In this document: positions 1 through 7,818 of the stretch, piece by piece
How positions within the stretch are numbered: position 1 is the first letter of the stretch
Layout of the letters: every line of letters begins with the position of its first letter
Origin: JALOOB01 sp964387985
GTDB taxonomy: Bacteria > Chloroflexota > Anaerolineae > CG2-30-64-16
Direction: 5' to 3'
NCBI GenBank assembly: GCA_964387985.1
Contig: CAYLZG010000121.1
Span: forward strand, 1 to 13,618
Length of the DNA: 13,618 nt
Program-made: the position numbers and the translations under genes
The notes under the pieces: model-generated
Seen by the model: the letters and a program-made list of their open reading frames with translations, nothing else
Database searches by the model: none
What the model was told of the DNA's origin: nothing

Positions 1-259
1 CGGGGGGGTCAAGGCCGTGCTCGAGGTGATGCCTGTGCGGGAGAAGGTGAGCCTGGTGACCGTGCTGCTGAGCGGCGCGTACCATTGGGTGACCCCGGTG
101 GAGCGGCTGCTGCCCGAGTTCGAGGCGAGCGTGGTGAGCCGGGAGTTTGCCGCGGGGGTCACGTGGGAGGTTCAGGCGCCGGAGGAGCGGGTGGCGGCGC
201 TGGCTGCGGCGGTTGCGGAGATGAGCGCGGGCGAGGTCGAGGTGGTGGTGGAGGATTGA
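1..259 (+). CDS. YigZ/IMPACT family protein, C-terminal fragment
   Basis: The reading frame is open from the window edge (codons from base 2, GGVKAVLEV...) to the stop at 257-259, so only the last ~85 residues are visible. The fragment reads as the C-terminal DUF1949 domain of the YigZ/UPF0029 (IMPACT) family: a 'KAVLEVMPVREKVSLVTV' strand leading to a ferredoxin-like fold, a helix 'VERLLPEF', then strands around 'SREFAAGVTWEVQAPEE' and a closing helix and strand. In full-length members this domain follows a ribosomal-S5-like domain. The family is linked to translation control in eukaryotes (IMPACT), but the bacterial role is not settled. A GTG at 17 exists but is internal, because 'GGVKA' upstream fits the family's linker. 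Family assignment is from pattern recognition of a fragment. It ends about 35 bases before the promoter of the next gene. Confidence 0.72.
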   Translation, partial: GGVKAVLEVMPVREKVSLVTVLLSGAYHWVTPVERLLPEFEASVVSREFAAGVTWEVQAPEERVAALAAAVAEMSAGEVEVVVED

Positions 260-293
260 GGAAGGAAGATGGAAGAAGGAAGATTGGGCGGTG

Positions 294-302
294 TGATATA
301 AT
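294..302 (+). promoter_or_regulatory. Extended -10 promoter of the CapA-like gene
   Basis: TG at 294-295, one base, then a perfect TATAAT at 297-302. No convincing -35 hexamer lies 16-18 bases upstream, which is acceptable for an extended -10. Transcription would start near 308-310, giving a ~32-base leader before the GTG at 341. This argues against the in-frame TTG at 308 as the start codon. Confidence 0.6.
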
Positions 303-340
303 GGCGGTTGTTTTTTGGGGATGGGGGGAGTTATTTGATC

Positions 341-2151
341 GTGCGTCCGTTTTTGATGCGTTTGGGGCGCGCTGCCCTGGTGGCTGCGATGGTGGCGTTG
401 TTGGTCGGGGGCTGCGGGGGTGGCGGGCCGCGGGCGGTCCTGCCGCGGGAGACGGTGGGGGCTGCGACGCCTGCAGGAGCAGGCGGACAGGTTGTGGCTC
501 CCCCTGTGACTCCAACTTTGGCCGCGGCCACGCCGGAGGTTGCTGCTGCGACGGCTGTGCCGAGCCCGACGGCCACGGCAGAGGTGAGGCCGATCGGGGT
601 TGAGGTGGCGTCCTTCGACTACGGGCTCGCGCCCTCCGCTCAGGATGCTGAGCCACTACGTGGCTTGGGGACGGTGTTGGAGGCGCTGGGGGCGGCGGGG
701 ATCGATGCGGCGCAGGCGACCGAGCAGGCCGACCTGCGGCTGAGCGCGGTGAAGGCGGGTGGGACCGGTGGGGCAGCCGTGACCGTCTGGGAGCGGGTGT
801 TCACGCCGGCAGACCGGATGTCCTCCGTGCTCGAAAGCATCACCCTGGATGAACTCGCGGCCGTGTGGACGGGCGCCGGGACAACGCCGAACTTCGAAAA
901 CATCTACGCCGGGGAGGACGATGTCCCCCTGCTGGCCACCCTGCTCGGCGAGCCGGGCGAGAATGTTCTCCCGGTGCCGGCTGAGGAGGTCGAGGCCGCG
1001 GTGTGGGGCGACCGGATGGGGCTGGCCCTCGTGCCGTTCGAGCGGCTGAACGTCACCCTGCGCGCGATCCCGGTGGACGGGCAGACGCCGGTGGACAACC
1101 GGTTCGACGCGGGAGCGTGGCCGCTGACCGTACGGGCCGGCCTGACCGGGCTGACGGAGCGGAGGCGGGATGCGCTGGCAAAAGTGGCGGAACGACCGCC
1201 GGTTTCCAACCGCGATGCGACGAAGCTGACCGTGCTCGTCATGACGGGCGTGACCGCCATGGCCCGCAACTCCGCGGTGGCCATCGACCGGTCGGGCGAC
1301 CCGGGCTTCCTCGCGCGGGTCGTGGGACCGGAGCTGGCCGCGGCGGATCTGACCATCATCAGCAACGAGATCCCCTTCCTGCCGGACTGCGTGGCCGACA
1401 ACACCCTGAACAACCTGATCCTGTGCTCGCACAACGACTATTGGGAGAACCTGGCGCTGTCGGGCGTGGACGCGATCGGGCTGAGCGGGAACCACCAGAA
1501 CGACTTCGGGTACGATGCCATGCGGCAGTCGCTGGCCTTTTACGAGGAGAAGGGGGTCCCGATCTACGGCGGGGGCGAGAACGACCAGGTGGCGCGCGCC
1601 GCACTGGAGCTGGAGCACAACGGGGGCCGGAGACGTACAACAACGGCAAGGGCGAAGCCGTCAGCGCGTGGGCGGGGGGAGATCACCCGGGGTCGGCGCG
1701 GTTCGACCTGGAGACCATGCAGGCGGACATCCGCGAGCTCAAGCCGAAGGTGGACCTGGTGTTCGCGGAGGTGCAGCACACCGAGTTCAACAGCGCGGGG
1801 GATTACCAGACGGAGCCGATCGAGCTGCAGGAGATCGACTTCCGCGGCATGATCGATGCGGGCGCCCATGTGGTGACCGGGGTGATGGCGCACGCGCCGC
1901 AGGCCGTGGAGATCCGGGACGGCAAGCTGATCCTGTATGGGCTGGGGAACCTGTATTTCGACCAGACGTGGAGCTGGCCGACGCGGACCGGGCTGGTGGC
2001 GCGGCACACGATCTACGACGGGAAGCTGATCAACACCGAGCTGCTGGTCACGGTCATCGAGCGAAACTTCCAGCTGCGCTGGGCGACGCCGGAGGAGCGG
2101 GTGCAGGTGTTGAAGGGCGTGTTTGACGTGAGCCGGTGGGGTGGGGATTGA
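341..2151 (+). pseudogene. CapA-like metallophosphatase-fold lipoprotein, frameshifted
   Basis: The start is taken as GTG 341, ten bases after GGGGGAG (323-330). ATG 356 is an alternative. The product begins with a lipoprotein signal (MRPFLMRLGRAALVAAMVAL..LVGGC, lipidated Cys ~25), then a Thr/Ala/Pro-rich linker. Residues ~90-280 resemble a phosphate-binding-protein fold ('LDELAAVWTG', 'LALVPFERL', 'WPLTVRAGL'). From ~295 comes a CapA/PGA_cap domain: 'VMTGVTAMAR', 'SNEIPFL', 'GLSGNHQNDFGYDA'. The frame is lost near 1622-1627: before it frame 2 reads 'ALELEHNG', after it frame 1 reads 'GPETYNNGKGEAVSAW' and continues through 'GVMAHAPQ' and 'LILYGLGNLYFDQ' to the stop at 2149-2151. The usual strand between these parts ('xxIAFLGxN') is missing, so this is a short deletion rather than a one-base slip. 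CapA relatives act in poly-gamma-glutamate or envelope metabolism; the substrate here is unknown. It may be a real pseudogene or an assembly error. Confidence 0.75.
611..648 (+). repeat. Dispersed repeat, copy A (in CapA-like gene)
   Basis: The first ten bases (TCCTTCGACT) and last fourteen (TCCGCTCAGGATGC) are identical to repeat copy B inside uvrA. The central spacer is 14 bases here and 9 in copy B. It is translated as part of 'ASFDYGLAPSAQDAEP', at the junction between the lipoprotein linker and the first folded domain. Twenty-four matching bases in the same order 4.7 kb apart are very unlikely by chance. Confidence 0.75.
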
Positions 2152-2215
2152 AGATGTTGCGAATGGCATCCGTCGCGGTGCGATACCGGGTCGATGGATT
2201 GAGGGCGGGGGAGAG

Positions 2216-3982
2216 ATGTTGAAGCGGGTTCTGACGGAGAGCGAGGAGGAGCTGCTGAAGGCGGAGCGGCGGCAGCTGACGCTGCTGCGCGGGCCGCTGC
2301 AGACGCTGGACGCGGCGGACGAGGACCTGGAGGTGCTCGACCGGTCGCTGCTGCAGCTGGACGAGCTGTTTCTGCTGGTCATCGTGGGCGAGTTCAACTC
2401 GGGCAAGACCGCGTTCATCAACGCGCTGCTGGGCGAGCGGTTCCTGCCGGAGGGGGTGACCCCGACGACCTCGGCCATCCACATCATCAAGTACGGACCG
2501 GACGCGACGGTCAATCCGGGCGCGGCGACGGCCTACGGGCCGGGCGACCGCGAGATCATCCTGGTGACCTACCCGGCGGAGTGGCTGCAGGAGATCAACA
2601 TCGTCGACACGCCGGGGACCAATGCCATCGTCCGCAAGCACGAACAGATCACCGCGGATTTCGTGCCGCGCGCGGACCTCATCCTCTTCGTGACCTCCGC
2701 GGACCGTCCCTTCACCGAGAGCGAGCGGCAGTTCATCACCAGGATCCGCGACTGGGGCAAAAAAGTCGTGTTCGTGGTCAACAAGGTGGACATCCACGAG
2801 GACACGGACATCGAGCAGGTGATGGGGTTCGTCAAGCAGAATGCGGAGGCGCTGCTGGGGCGCGAGCCGATCGTGTTCGGCGTCTCAAGCCGGCAGGCGC
2901 GCCAGGCCAAGGGATCGACCGATGCGGATGAGCGCACGCGGCTGTGGGCGGCGAGCCGGTTCGAGCCGCTGGAGCGGTACATCCTGAACACGCTGGACGA
3001 GAAGGAGCGGCTGCGGCTGAAGCTGGCAAACCCGCTGGGGGTGGCGCAGCGGCTGGCGGAGAAGTACCTGGGCGTGGCCGAGGCGCGGCGCGAGCTGATC
3101 AAGGAAGACGTGCAGACCGTGCGCACCATCGAGGCGCAGCTCGACGCGTACGAGGGCGACATGCGGCGCGAGTTCAAGTATCACCTGAGCCACGTGGACA
3201 ATGTGCTGTACGGGATGGCGCAGCGGGGGGACAACTTCTTCGACGAGACCATCCGCATCCAGCGGGTGCTGGACCTGATCAACGCGGACCGGGTGCGGGG
3301 GATGTTCGAGCACCAGGTGATCGCGGACACGCCGCAGCAGGTGGAGCTGCAGACGCGGGACCTGATCGACTGGCTGGTGGACCAGGATTACCGGCAGTGG
3401 CAGGCGGTGATGGAGTACCTGAACAAGCGCATCGCGCGGCACCAGGACCACATCGTGGGCCAGGTGGGCGGTGCGTTCGAGGTCAACCGGCAGAAGCTGA
3501 TCGAGTCGGTAGGACGCGCTGCGCGCGAGGTCGTGGCCACGTACGACCATGCGGCCGAGGCGCGCGAGCTGGGCGACTCGGTGCAGCGGGCGGTCGCGCA
3601 GACCGCGCTGGTCGAGGTGGGCGCGGTCGGGCTGGGCGCGGTGCTGGTGCACGTGCTGGCCGCGACGCTGGCGGACGTGACCGGGGTGCTGGCTGCGGGC
3701 GCGGTCGCTGCGCTGGGGTTCTACATCATCCCGAACAAGCGACGCCGCGCGAAGCTGGAGCTGCAGGACAAGATCAACGAGCTGCGGGAGCGGCTGGGCA
3801 AGGCGCTGAGCGGGCAGTTCGAGACCGAGATCACGCGGTCGCTGGCGAACATCCGGGAGGCGATGCGGCCGTACACGCGGTTCGTGGAGACGCAGCAGAT
3901 GACGCTGGGCGACGCGGAGAAAACCCTGCGCACCATGCGGGATGACCTGCAGGCGCTGGGGACCCGGGTCGAGGCGCTGTAG
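2216..3982 (+). CDS. Bacterial dynamin-like GTPase
   Basis: A 588-residue membrane-remodelling GTPase of the dynamin superfamily. Seen in the sequence: P-loop GEFNSGKT (residues 58-65), G2 threonines in 'TPTTSAIHI' (~83-90), G3 DTPG (131-134) and G4 NKVD (189-192). A long, charged helical region rich in heptad-like Leu/Arg/Glu runs from ~250 to 465. A hydrophobic hairpin (~468-506, two short Gly/Ala-rich segments ending in 'GFYIIPNKRRR') follows, then a final helical bundle. This order (GTPase, helical neck/trunk, membrane paddle, helix) is that of bacterial dynamin-like proteins. The start is ATG 2216 with GGGGGAG just upstream; the frame is open further upstream to a GTG at 2141, which overlaps the CapA-like gene and adds residues of poor quality. 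It lies 64 bases after the CapA-like stop and 17 bases before the GNAT gene, so co-transcription is likely. Bacterial homologues act in membrane fusion, stress repair or vesicle formation; which applies here is unknown. Confidence 0.9.
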   Translation: MLKRVLTESEEELLKAERRQLTLLRGPLQTLDAADEDLEVLDRSLLQLDELFLLVIVGEFNSGKTAFINALLGERFLPEGVTPTTSAIHIIKYGPDATVNPGAATAYGPGDREIILVTYPAEWLQEINIVDTPGTNAIVRKHEQITADFVPRADLILFVTSADRPFTESERQFITRIRDWGKKVVFVVNKVDIHEDTDIEQVMGFVKQNAEALLGREPIVFGVSSRQARQAKGSTDADERTRLWAASRFEPLERYILNTLDEKERLRLKLANPLGVAQRLAEKYLGVAEARRELIKEDVQTVRTIEAQLDAYEGDMRREFKYHLSHVDNVLYGMAQRGDNFFDETIRIQRVLDLINADRVRGMFEHQVIADTPQQVELQTRDLIDWLVDQDYRQWQAVMEYLNKRIARHQDHIVGQVGGAFEVNRQKLIESVGRAAREVVATYDHAAEARELGDSVQRAVAQTALVEVGAVGLGAVLVHVLAATLADVTGVLAAGAVAALGFYIIPNKRRRAKLELQDKINELRERLGKALSGQFETEITRSLANIREAMRPYTRFVETQQMTLGDAEKTLRTMRDDLQALGTRVEAL

Positions 3983-3999
3983 GCGCCCGCGAGGGACGC

Positions 4000-4491
4000 A
4001 TGGGGTTTGAGCTTCGACTCGTGGCGGATTCGGATCTGCCCGACCTGCAGCGGATCTACGAAGCGTCGCCGGACGTGTTCAGACAGCTGATCGGCCGGCC
4101 TGCGGACCCGGAGCTGGCCGTGCGGGATTTTCTCGATGCGCTCAGGGCGCCTGGACGGTTCCAGTTCGGCGCATTCCTGGATGATGCCCTGATCGGCGTG
4201 GTCGACTGTAAGTTGGACGAGACCGAAGAAGGGCTGGCACACATCGGCATGCTGCTCCTTCGTGCGCCGTACGACGATCCCGGGGTCCGCGGGCTGGCGC
4301 TGCGCATACTAGAACGGTGGCTGGCGGCCGAGTTCGGCGCGGTCCGGGTGGAGACGGGCGTGGTCAGCCACGCGCCGGCGGAGATCGAGTTCTGGCTGTC
4401 AGAAGGCTATGATTTCACGGGCGGGCAGTACCGCCGCGAACTGCCCGGCTATGCACCGCGGTTTTTGGTCCTCGGCAAAGATCTTCCCTAG
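4000..4491 (+). CDS. GNAT family N-acetyltransferase
   Basis: A 163-residue protein with the GNAT order: an N-terminal strand and helix ('LRLVADSDLPDLQRIYEAS'), a central pair of strands ('FQFGAFLDDALIGVVDCKLDE', 'LAHIGMLLLRAPY'), the acetyl-CoA binding region ('DPGVRGLALRILERWLAAE', a degenerate R/Q-x-x-G-x-G/A loop) and a C-terminal 'FWLSEGYDFTGGQYRRELPGY' that matches the usual 'F-GF' strand. The substrate cannot be predicted. The start is ATG 4000, four bases after GAGGG (3991-3995), and 17 bases after the dynamin-like gene stop, so the two are probably co-transcribed. The acyl-CoA loop is not a perfect match, so catalytic activity is likely but not certain. Confidence 0.82.
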   Translation: MGFELRLVADSDLPDLQRIYEASPDVFRQLIGRPADPELAVRDFLDALRAPGRFQFGAFLDDALIGVVDCKLDETEEGLAHIGMLLLRAPYDDPGVRGLALRILERWLAAEFGAVRVETGVVSHAPAEIEFWLSEGYDFTGGQYRRELPGYAPRFLVLGKDLP

Positions 4492-4541
4492 CGCAGCTCC
4501 TCCTTTTCCTCATCGCTTCTTCCTCCATTTTTGACATTCTG

Positions 4542-4550
4542 TGGTAAAAT
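4542..4550 (+). promoter_or_regulatory. Candidate extended -10 promoter of uvrA
   Basis: TG at 4542-4543, one base, then TAAAAT at 4545-4550 in the only AT-rich stretch between the GNAT gene and uvrA. A perfect TTGACA at 4531-4536 lies just upstream, but only 8 bases from this -10, so it cannot be its -35. Predicted transcription start is near 4556-4558, giving a leader of ~52 bases. Confidence 0.45.
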
Positions 4551-4557
4551 AAGAGTT

Positions 4558-4575
4558 TGCCGCGCTCGCGCGGCA
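4558..4575 (+). promoter_or_regulatory. Hairpin at the predicted 5' end of uvrA mRNA
   Basis: Perfect 7-bp stem (TGCCGCG / CGCGGCA) closed by a CTCG tetraloop. It sits at or directly after the predicted transcription start and has no T-tract after it, so it is not a terminator. A role as an mRNA-protecting 5' stem-loop is an inference. Confidence 0.4.
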
Positions 4576-4608
4576 GTACGAACCTGGTCTGCACTGGACA
4601 GGAGTCAT

Positions 4609-7600
4609 ATGGGGCAGGACAAACTGATCGTGCGCGGAGCGCGCGAACACAACCTGAAGAACATCGACCTGGAGCTGCCGCGGGACAAGCTGATCGTCAT
4701 CACGGGACTGTCCGGCTCAGGGAAGTCTAGCCTGGCGTTCGACACGATCTATGCCGAAGGCCAGCGGCGGTACGTGGAGTCGCTGTCGGCGTATGCGCGG
4801 CAGTTTCTCGGGCTGATGGAGAAGCCGGACGTCGACCAGATCGAGGGACTCAGCCCGGCGATCTCGATCGATCAGAAGGGCGCGAGCCGGAATCCGCGCT
4901 CCACGGTGGGCACCATCACCGAGATATACGACTATCTGCGCCTGCTGTTTGCGCGCGTGGGCGTGCCGCACTGCCCCAGCTGTGGCCGGGTGATCAGCGC
5001 GCAGACGGTCGAGCAGATCGTGGACACGATCATCTCGTATCCAGAGGGGAGCCGGCTGCTGCTGCTCGCGCCGCTGGTGATGGGGCGGAAGGGCGAACAC
5101 AAGGGCATCTTCGATGATGTGCGCAAGGCGGGGTTCGTACGCGTGCGCGTCAACGGCGAGATGCACGAGGTCGAAAACGCACCCGAGCTGGACCGCTACA
5201 AGAACCACACCATCGAGGCTGTCGTCGACCGGCTGATCATCCGCAAGCCGGAGCCGGGCCACGAGGACGAAGTGAGATCGAGGCTGGCCGATTCGGTCGA
5301 GACTGCGCTGAAGATGGGGAACGGCGTGATGCTGGTATCGGAGGTGCGGGATGCAGGTCCTTCGACTCCGCTGCGTTCCGCTCAGGATGCATCGCTCGAC
5401 GCCGCTCAGGATGCGGATCCTTCGACTGCACTGCGTTCCGCTCGGGAAGGGGACCGGCTGTTTTCGGAGCGGTTTGCGTGCCCGGTGTGCGGGATCAGCC
5501 TGCCGGAGATCGAGCCGAGGACCTTCTCGTTCAACACGCCGCACGGGGCCTGCCCCACCTGCACGGGCCTGGGCAGCATGCTGGAGTTCGACGCCGACCT
5601 GATTCTCGACCGGAGCAAGAGCCTGGCGGACGGTGCGGTGCGGCCCTGGCACCGGGACACGGCCACGATCTACCACGCGATGCTGGAGTCGGTGTCGAGG
5701 CACTATCATATTCCCTACGACGTGCCGGTGAGCGAGCTGAGCAAGGCGCAGCTCGAGATCATCCTTTACGGCGCGAAGAAGGGCGACACGGTACCCGTGC
5801 GTTATGTCAATAACGAAGGGCATGACCGCTACTTCCAGACGAACTACGAAGGCGTGATGCCGAACCTGCAGCGGCGGTACCGCGAGACCCAGTCGGACTA
5901 TGTCCGCAGCGAGCTGGAGCGCTACATGACTTCGCGGCCCTGCCCCACCTGCGAGGGGAAGCGGCTGCGGCCGGAGGCGCTGGCGGTGACCATCACCGAC
6001 CTGAACATCGACCGGGTGAGCCACTTCGCGATCACCGATGCACTGCTGTGGATCGAGCAGCTGGCCGGGCTGGCCGCAAGCGAGCAGGACGCAGTAGATG
6101 CGCTCGGCGGCAGTGAGGGCAGCGATGGTGCGGAAGGGAAGCGAAACGGCAGCGGGCTCGGCGCCAACGGCAACAGCGGGGTTCTGGGCACCTACAGTCC
6201 GCTGGAGGCTGCGCGACGGGTGGGTTCGGCGGAGATCGTTCCCGTCAGCTCGCCTCTGAGCCAGCGCGAGTACACGATCGCGCGGCAGATCCTCAAGGAG
6301 CTGCACGCACGGCTGAGGTTCCTGACCGATGTGGGGCTGGATTACCTGGCGCTCGACCGGATGGCATCGACGCTTTCAGGCGGCGAGGCGCAGCGGATCC
6401 GGCTGGCCACGCAGATCGGCTCGCAGCTGATGGGCGTGCTGTACATCCTGGACGAGCCGTCGATCGGGCTGCACCAGCGGGACAATGCGCGGCTGATCCG
6501 CACGCTGGAGGACCTGCGCAACCTGGGCAATACGGTGCTGATCATCGAGCACGACGAAGAGACCATGCGCGCGGCAGACTGGATCGTCGACCTGGGTCCA
6601 GGTGCGGGAGAGCATGGCGGATATATCGTCTGCTCGGACTGGCGCGACGGGTTCCTGCGCTGTGGGGACAGCCTGACCGCGCAGTATCTGCGCGGTGAGA
6701 AGCGCATCGAGATTCCCGCAGTGCGCAGGCCGGGGAATGGACAGTACCTGATCATCCGCGATGCAACCGAGAACAACCTGAAGCACGTCGACGTGCGCAT
6801 TCCGTTGGGCAAGTTCGCCTGCGTAACCGGGGTCAGCGGCAGCGGCAAGTCGAGCCTGGTGAACGAGGTGCTGTACAAAGCATTGGCTATGCGAATGTAT
6901 CGCGCCAAGGACCGGCCGGGCCGCCACCTGACCGTCGAGGGCATCGAGAACCTGGACAAGGTCGTGGACATCGACCAGTCGCCCATCGGCCGCACACCGC
7001 GGTCGAACCCGGCCACCTACACCAACCTCTTCACCGAGATCAGGGACCTGTTTGCCGCGCTGCCCGAAGCGAAGACGCGCGGCTACAAGCCAGGGCGCTT
7101 CTCGTTCAATGTCAAGGGCGGGCGGTGCGAGGCATGCCAGGGCGACGGAATCATCCGAATCGAAATGCAGTTTTTGCCCGACGTGTACGTGCCATGCGAG
7201 GTGTGCCACGGGAGGCGGTACAACCGCGAGGCATTGGAGGTCAAGTACAAAGGGAAGAGCATCGCGGATGTCCTGGACATGACCGTTGCCGAGGCGCACG
7301 TGTTCTTCCAGAACATCCCGCCCCTGCGCAACAAGCTGCAGACGCTCGAAGAGGTGGGCCTGGGATATATCCGGCTGGGGCAGCCTGCGACCACCCTGTC
7401 GGGCGGCGAAGCGCAGCGCGTGAAGCTGAGCAAAGAGCTCAGCCGCCGCGCGACGGGCAAGACGCTGTACATCCTGGATGAACCGACCACGGGGCTGCAC
7501 TTCGAGGATGTGCAAAAGCTGCTGCAGGTACTGCAGCGGCTGGTGGACCAGGGCAACACCATCGTGGTCATCGAGCACAACCTGGACGTGATCAAGGGCG

Positions 7601-7818
7601 CGGACTGGGTGATCGATATGGGGCCAGAGGGTGGCGACAAGGGCGGCTGGGTCATCGCCGAGGGCACGCCCGAGCACGTGGCCAAGGTGCAGCGATCGTT
7701 TACGGGCCAATTCCTGCAGCACATGCTTGCGGGACGAGAGGCTGTTCAGCCGGGCGATTATCTCGCGTCGCTCGAGAAGAGCCAGGCAGGCGTGAAGGCG
7801 CCAGGGCAGCCACAATGA
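4609..7818 (+). CDS. uvrA: UvrABC system protein A
   Basis: DNA-damage-recognising ATPase of nucleotide excision repair; it loads UvrB on lesions. The start is ATG 4609 with AGGAG at 4600-4604. Both ABC modules are complete: Walker A GLSGSGKS (33-40) and GVSGSGKS (741-748), signatures LSGGEAQR at 589 and 930, Walker B LDEP with D615/E616 and D957/E958. Zinc-binding cysteines are present: C291/C294 with C315/C318, and C840/C843 with C863/C866. The UvrB-binding region and the insertion domain ('ILDRSKSLADGAVRPW') are recognisable. At 1069 residues it is about 100 longer than typical UvrA (~940-970). The excess lies in two places: residues ~249-279, made of a tandem nucleotide repeat, and ~490-552, a Gly/Ser/Asn-rich linker between the zinc region and the signature helix. 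All catalytic motifs are intact, so a working protein is expected. It overlaps miaB by four bases (ATGA). Confidence 0.97.
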   Translation: MGQDKLIVRGAREHNLKNIDLELPRDKLIVITGLSGSGKSSLAFDTIYAEGQRRYVESLSAYARQFLGLMEKPDVDQIEGLSPAISIDQKGASRNPRSTVGTITEIYDYLRLLFARVGVPHCPSCGRVISAQTVEQIVDTIISYPEGSRLLLLAPLVMGRKGEHKGIFDDVRKAGFVRVRVNGEMHEVENAPELDRYKNHTIEAVVDRLIIRKPEPGHEDEVRSRLADSVETALKMGNGVMLVSEVRDAGPSTPLRSAQDASLDAAQDADPSTALRSAREGDRLFSERFACPVCGISLPEIEPRTFSFNTPHGACPTCTGLGSMLEFDADLILDRSKSLADGAVRPWHRDTATIYHAMLESVSRHYHIPYDVPVSELSKAQLEIILYGAKKGDTVPVRYVNNEGHDRYFQTNYEGVMPNLQRRYRETQSDYVRSELERYMTSRPCPTCEGKRLRPEALAVTITDLNIDRVSHFAITDALLWIEQLAGLAASEQDAVDALGGSEGSDGAEGKRNGSGLGANGNSGVLGTYSPLEAARRVGSAEIVPVSSPLSQREYTIARQILKELHARLRFLTDVGLDYLALDRMASTLSGGEAQRIRLATQIGSQLMGVLYILDEPSIGLHQRDNARLIRTLEDLRNLGNTVLIIEHDEETMRAADWIVDLGPGAGEHGGYIVCSDWRDGFLRCGDSLTAQYLRGEKRIEIPAVRRPGNGQYLIIRDATENNLKHVDVRIPLGKFACVTGVSGSGKSSLVNEVLYKALAMRMYRAKDRPGRHLTVEGIENLDKVVDIDQSPIGRTPRSNPATYTNLFTEIRDLFAALPEAKTRGYKPGRFSFNVKGGRCEACQGDGIIRIEMQFLPDVYVPCEVCHGRRYNREALEVKYKGKSIADVLDMTVAEAHVFFQNIPPLRNKLQTLEEVGLGYIRLGQPATTLSGGEAQRVKLSKELSRRATGKTLYILDEPTTGLHFEDVQKLLQVLQRLVDQGNTIVVIEHNLDVIKGADWVIDMGPEGGDKGGWVIAEGTPEHVAKVQRSFTGQFLQHMLAGREAVQPGDYLASLEKSQAGVKAPGQPQ
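5358..5450 (+). repeat. Tandem in-frame repeat cluster inside uvrA (copies B, C, D)
   Basis: Three related units: B at 5358-5390 (33 bases), C at 5392-5414 (23 bases, like B with ~10 internal bases missing) and D at 5418-5450 (33 bases). B and D match at 28 of 33 positions and start exactly 60 bases (20 codons) apart, so they are read in the same frame as 'PSTPLRSAQDA' and 'PSTALRSAREG'; C gives 'SLDAAQDA'. The segment replaces the short loop that normally joins the UvrB-binding domain to 'LFSERFACPVCG'. A 5-bp stem (AGGAT gcgg ATCCT) joins the end of C to the start of D. Confidence 0.85.

Noticed and set aside
308..340. TTG at 308 as start of the CapA-like gene.
   Set aside because: It lies at the predicted transcription start, has no ribosome binding site, and would put ~11 non-signal residues before the lipoprotein signal.
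656..1618. Long open frames on the - strand opposite the CapA-like, dynamin-like, uvrA and miaB genes.
   Set aside because: They are shadow frames of GC-rich coding sequence: biased Arg/His/Leu/Pro composition, no family motifs and no ribosome binding sites.
4010..4021. GCTTCGACTCG in the GNAT gene as another copy of the dispersed repeat.
   Set aside because: Only about nine bases match the left end and the right end (CCGCTCAGGATGC) is absent.
4579..4592. CGAAC half-site in the uvrA leader that could be a LexA/SOS box.
   Set aside because: The second half (GTTCG-like) is absent; only one arm matches, so there is no support for an SOS operator.
5350..5450. CRISPR-like array because of the repeated units in uvrA.
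   Set aside because: Units have different lengths, spacers are only 1-3 bases, and the whole segment is translated in frame within uvrA.
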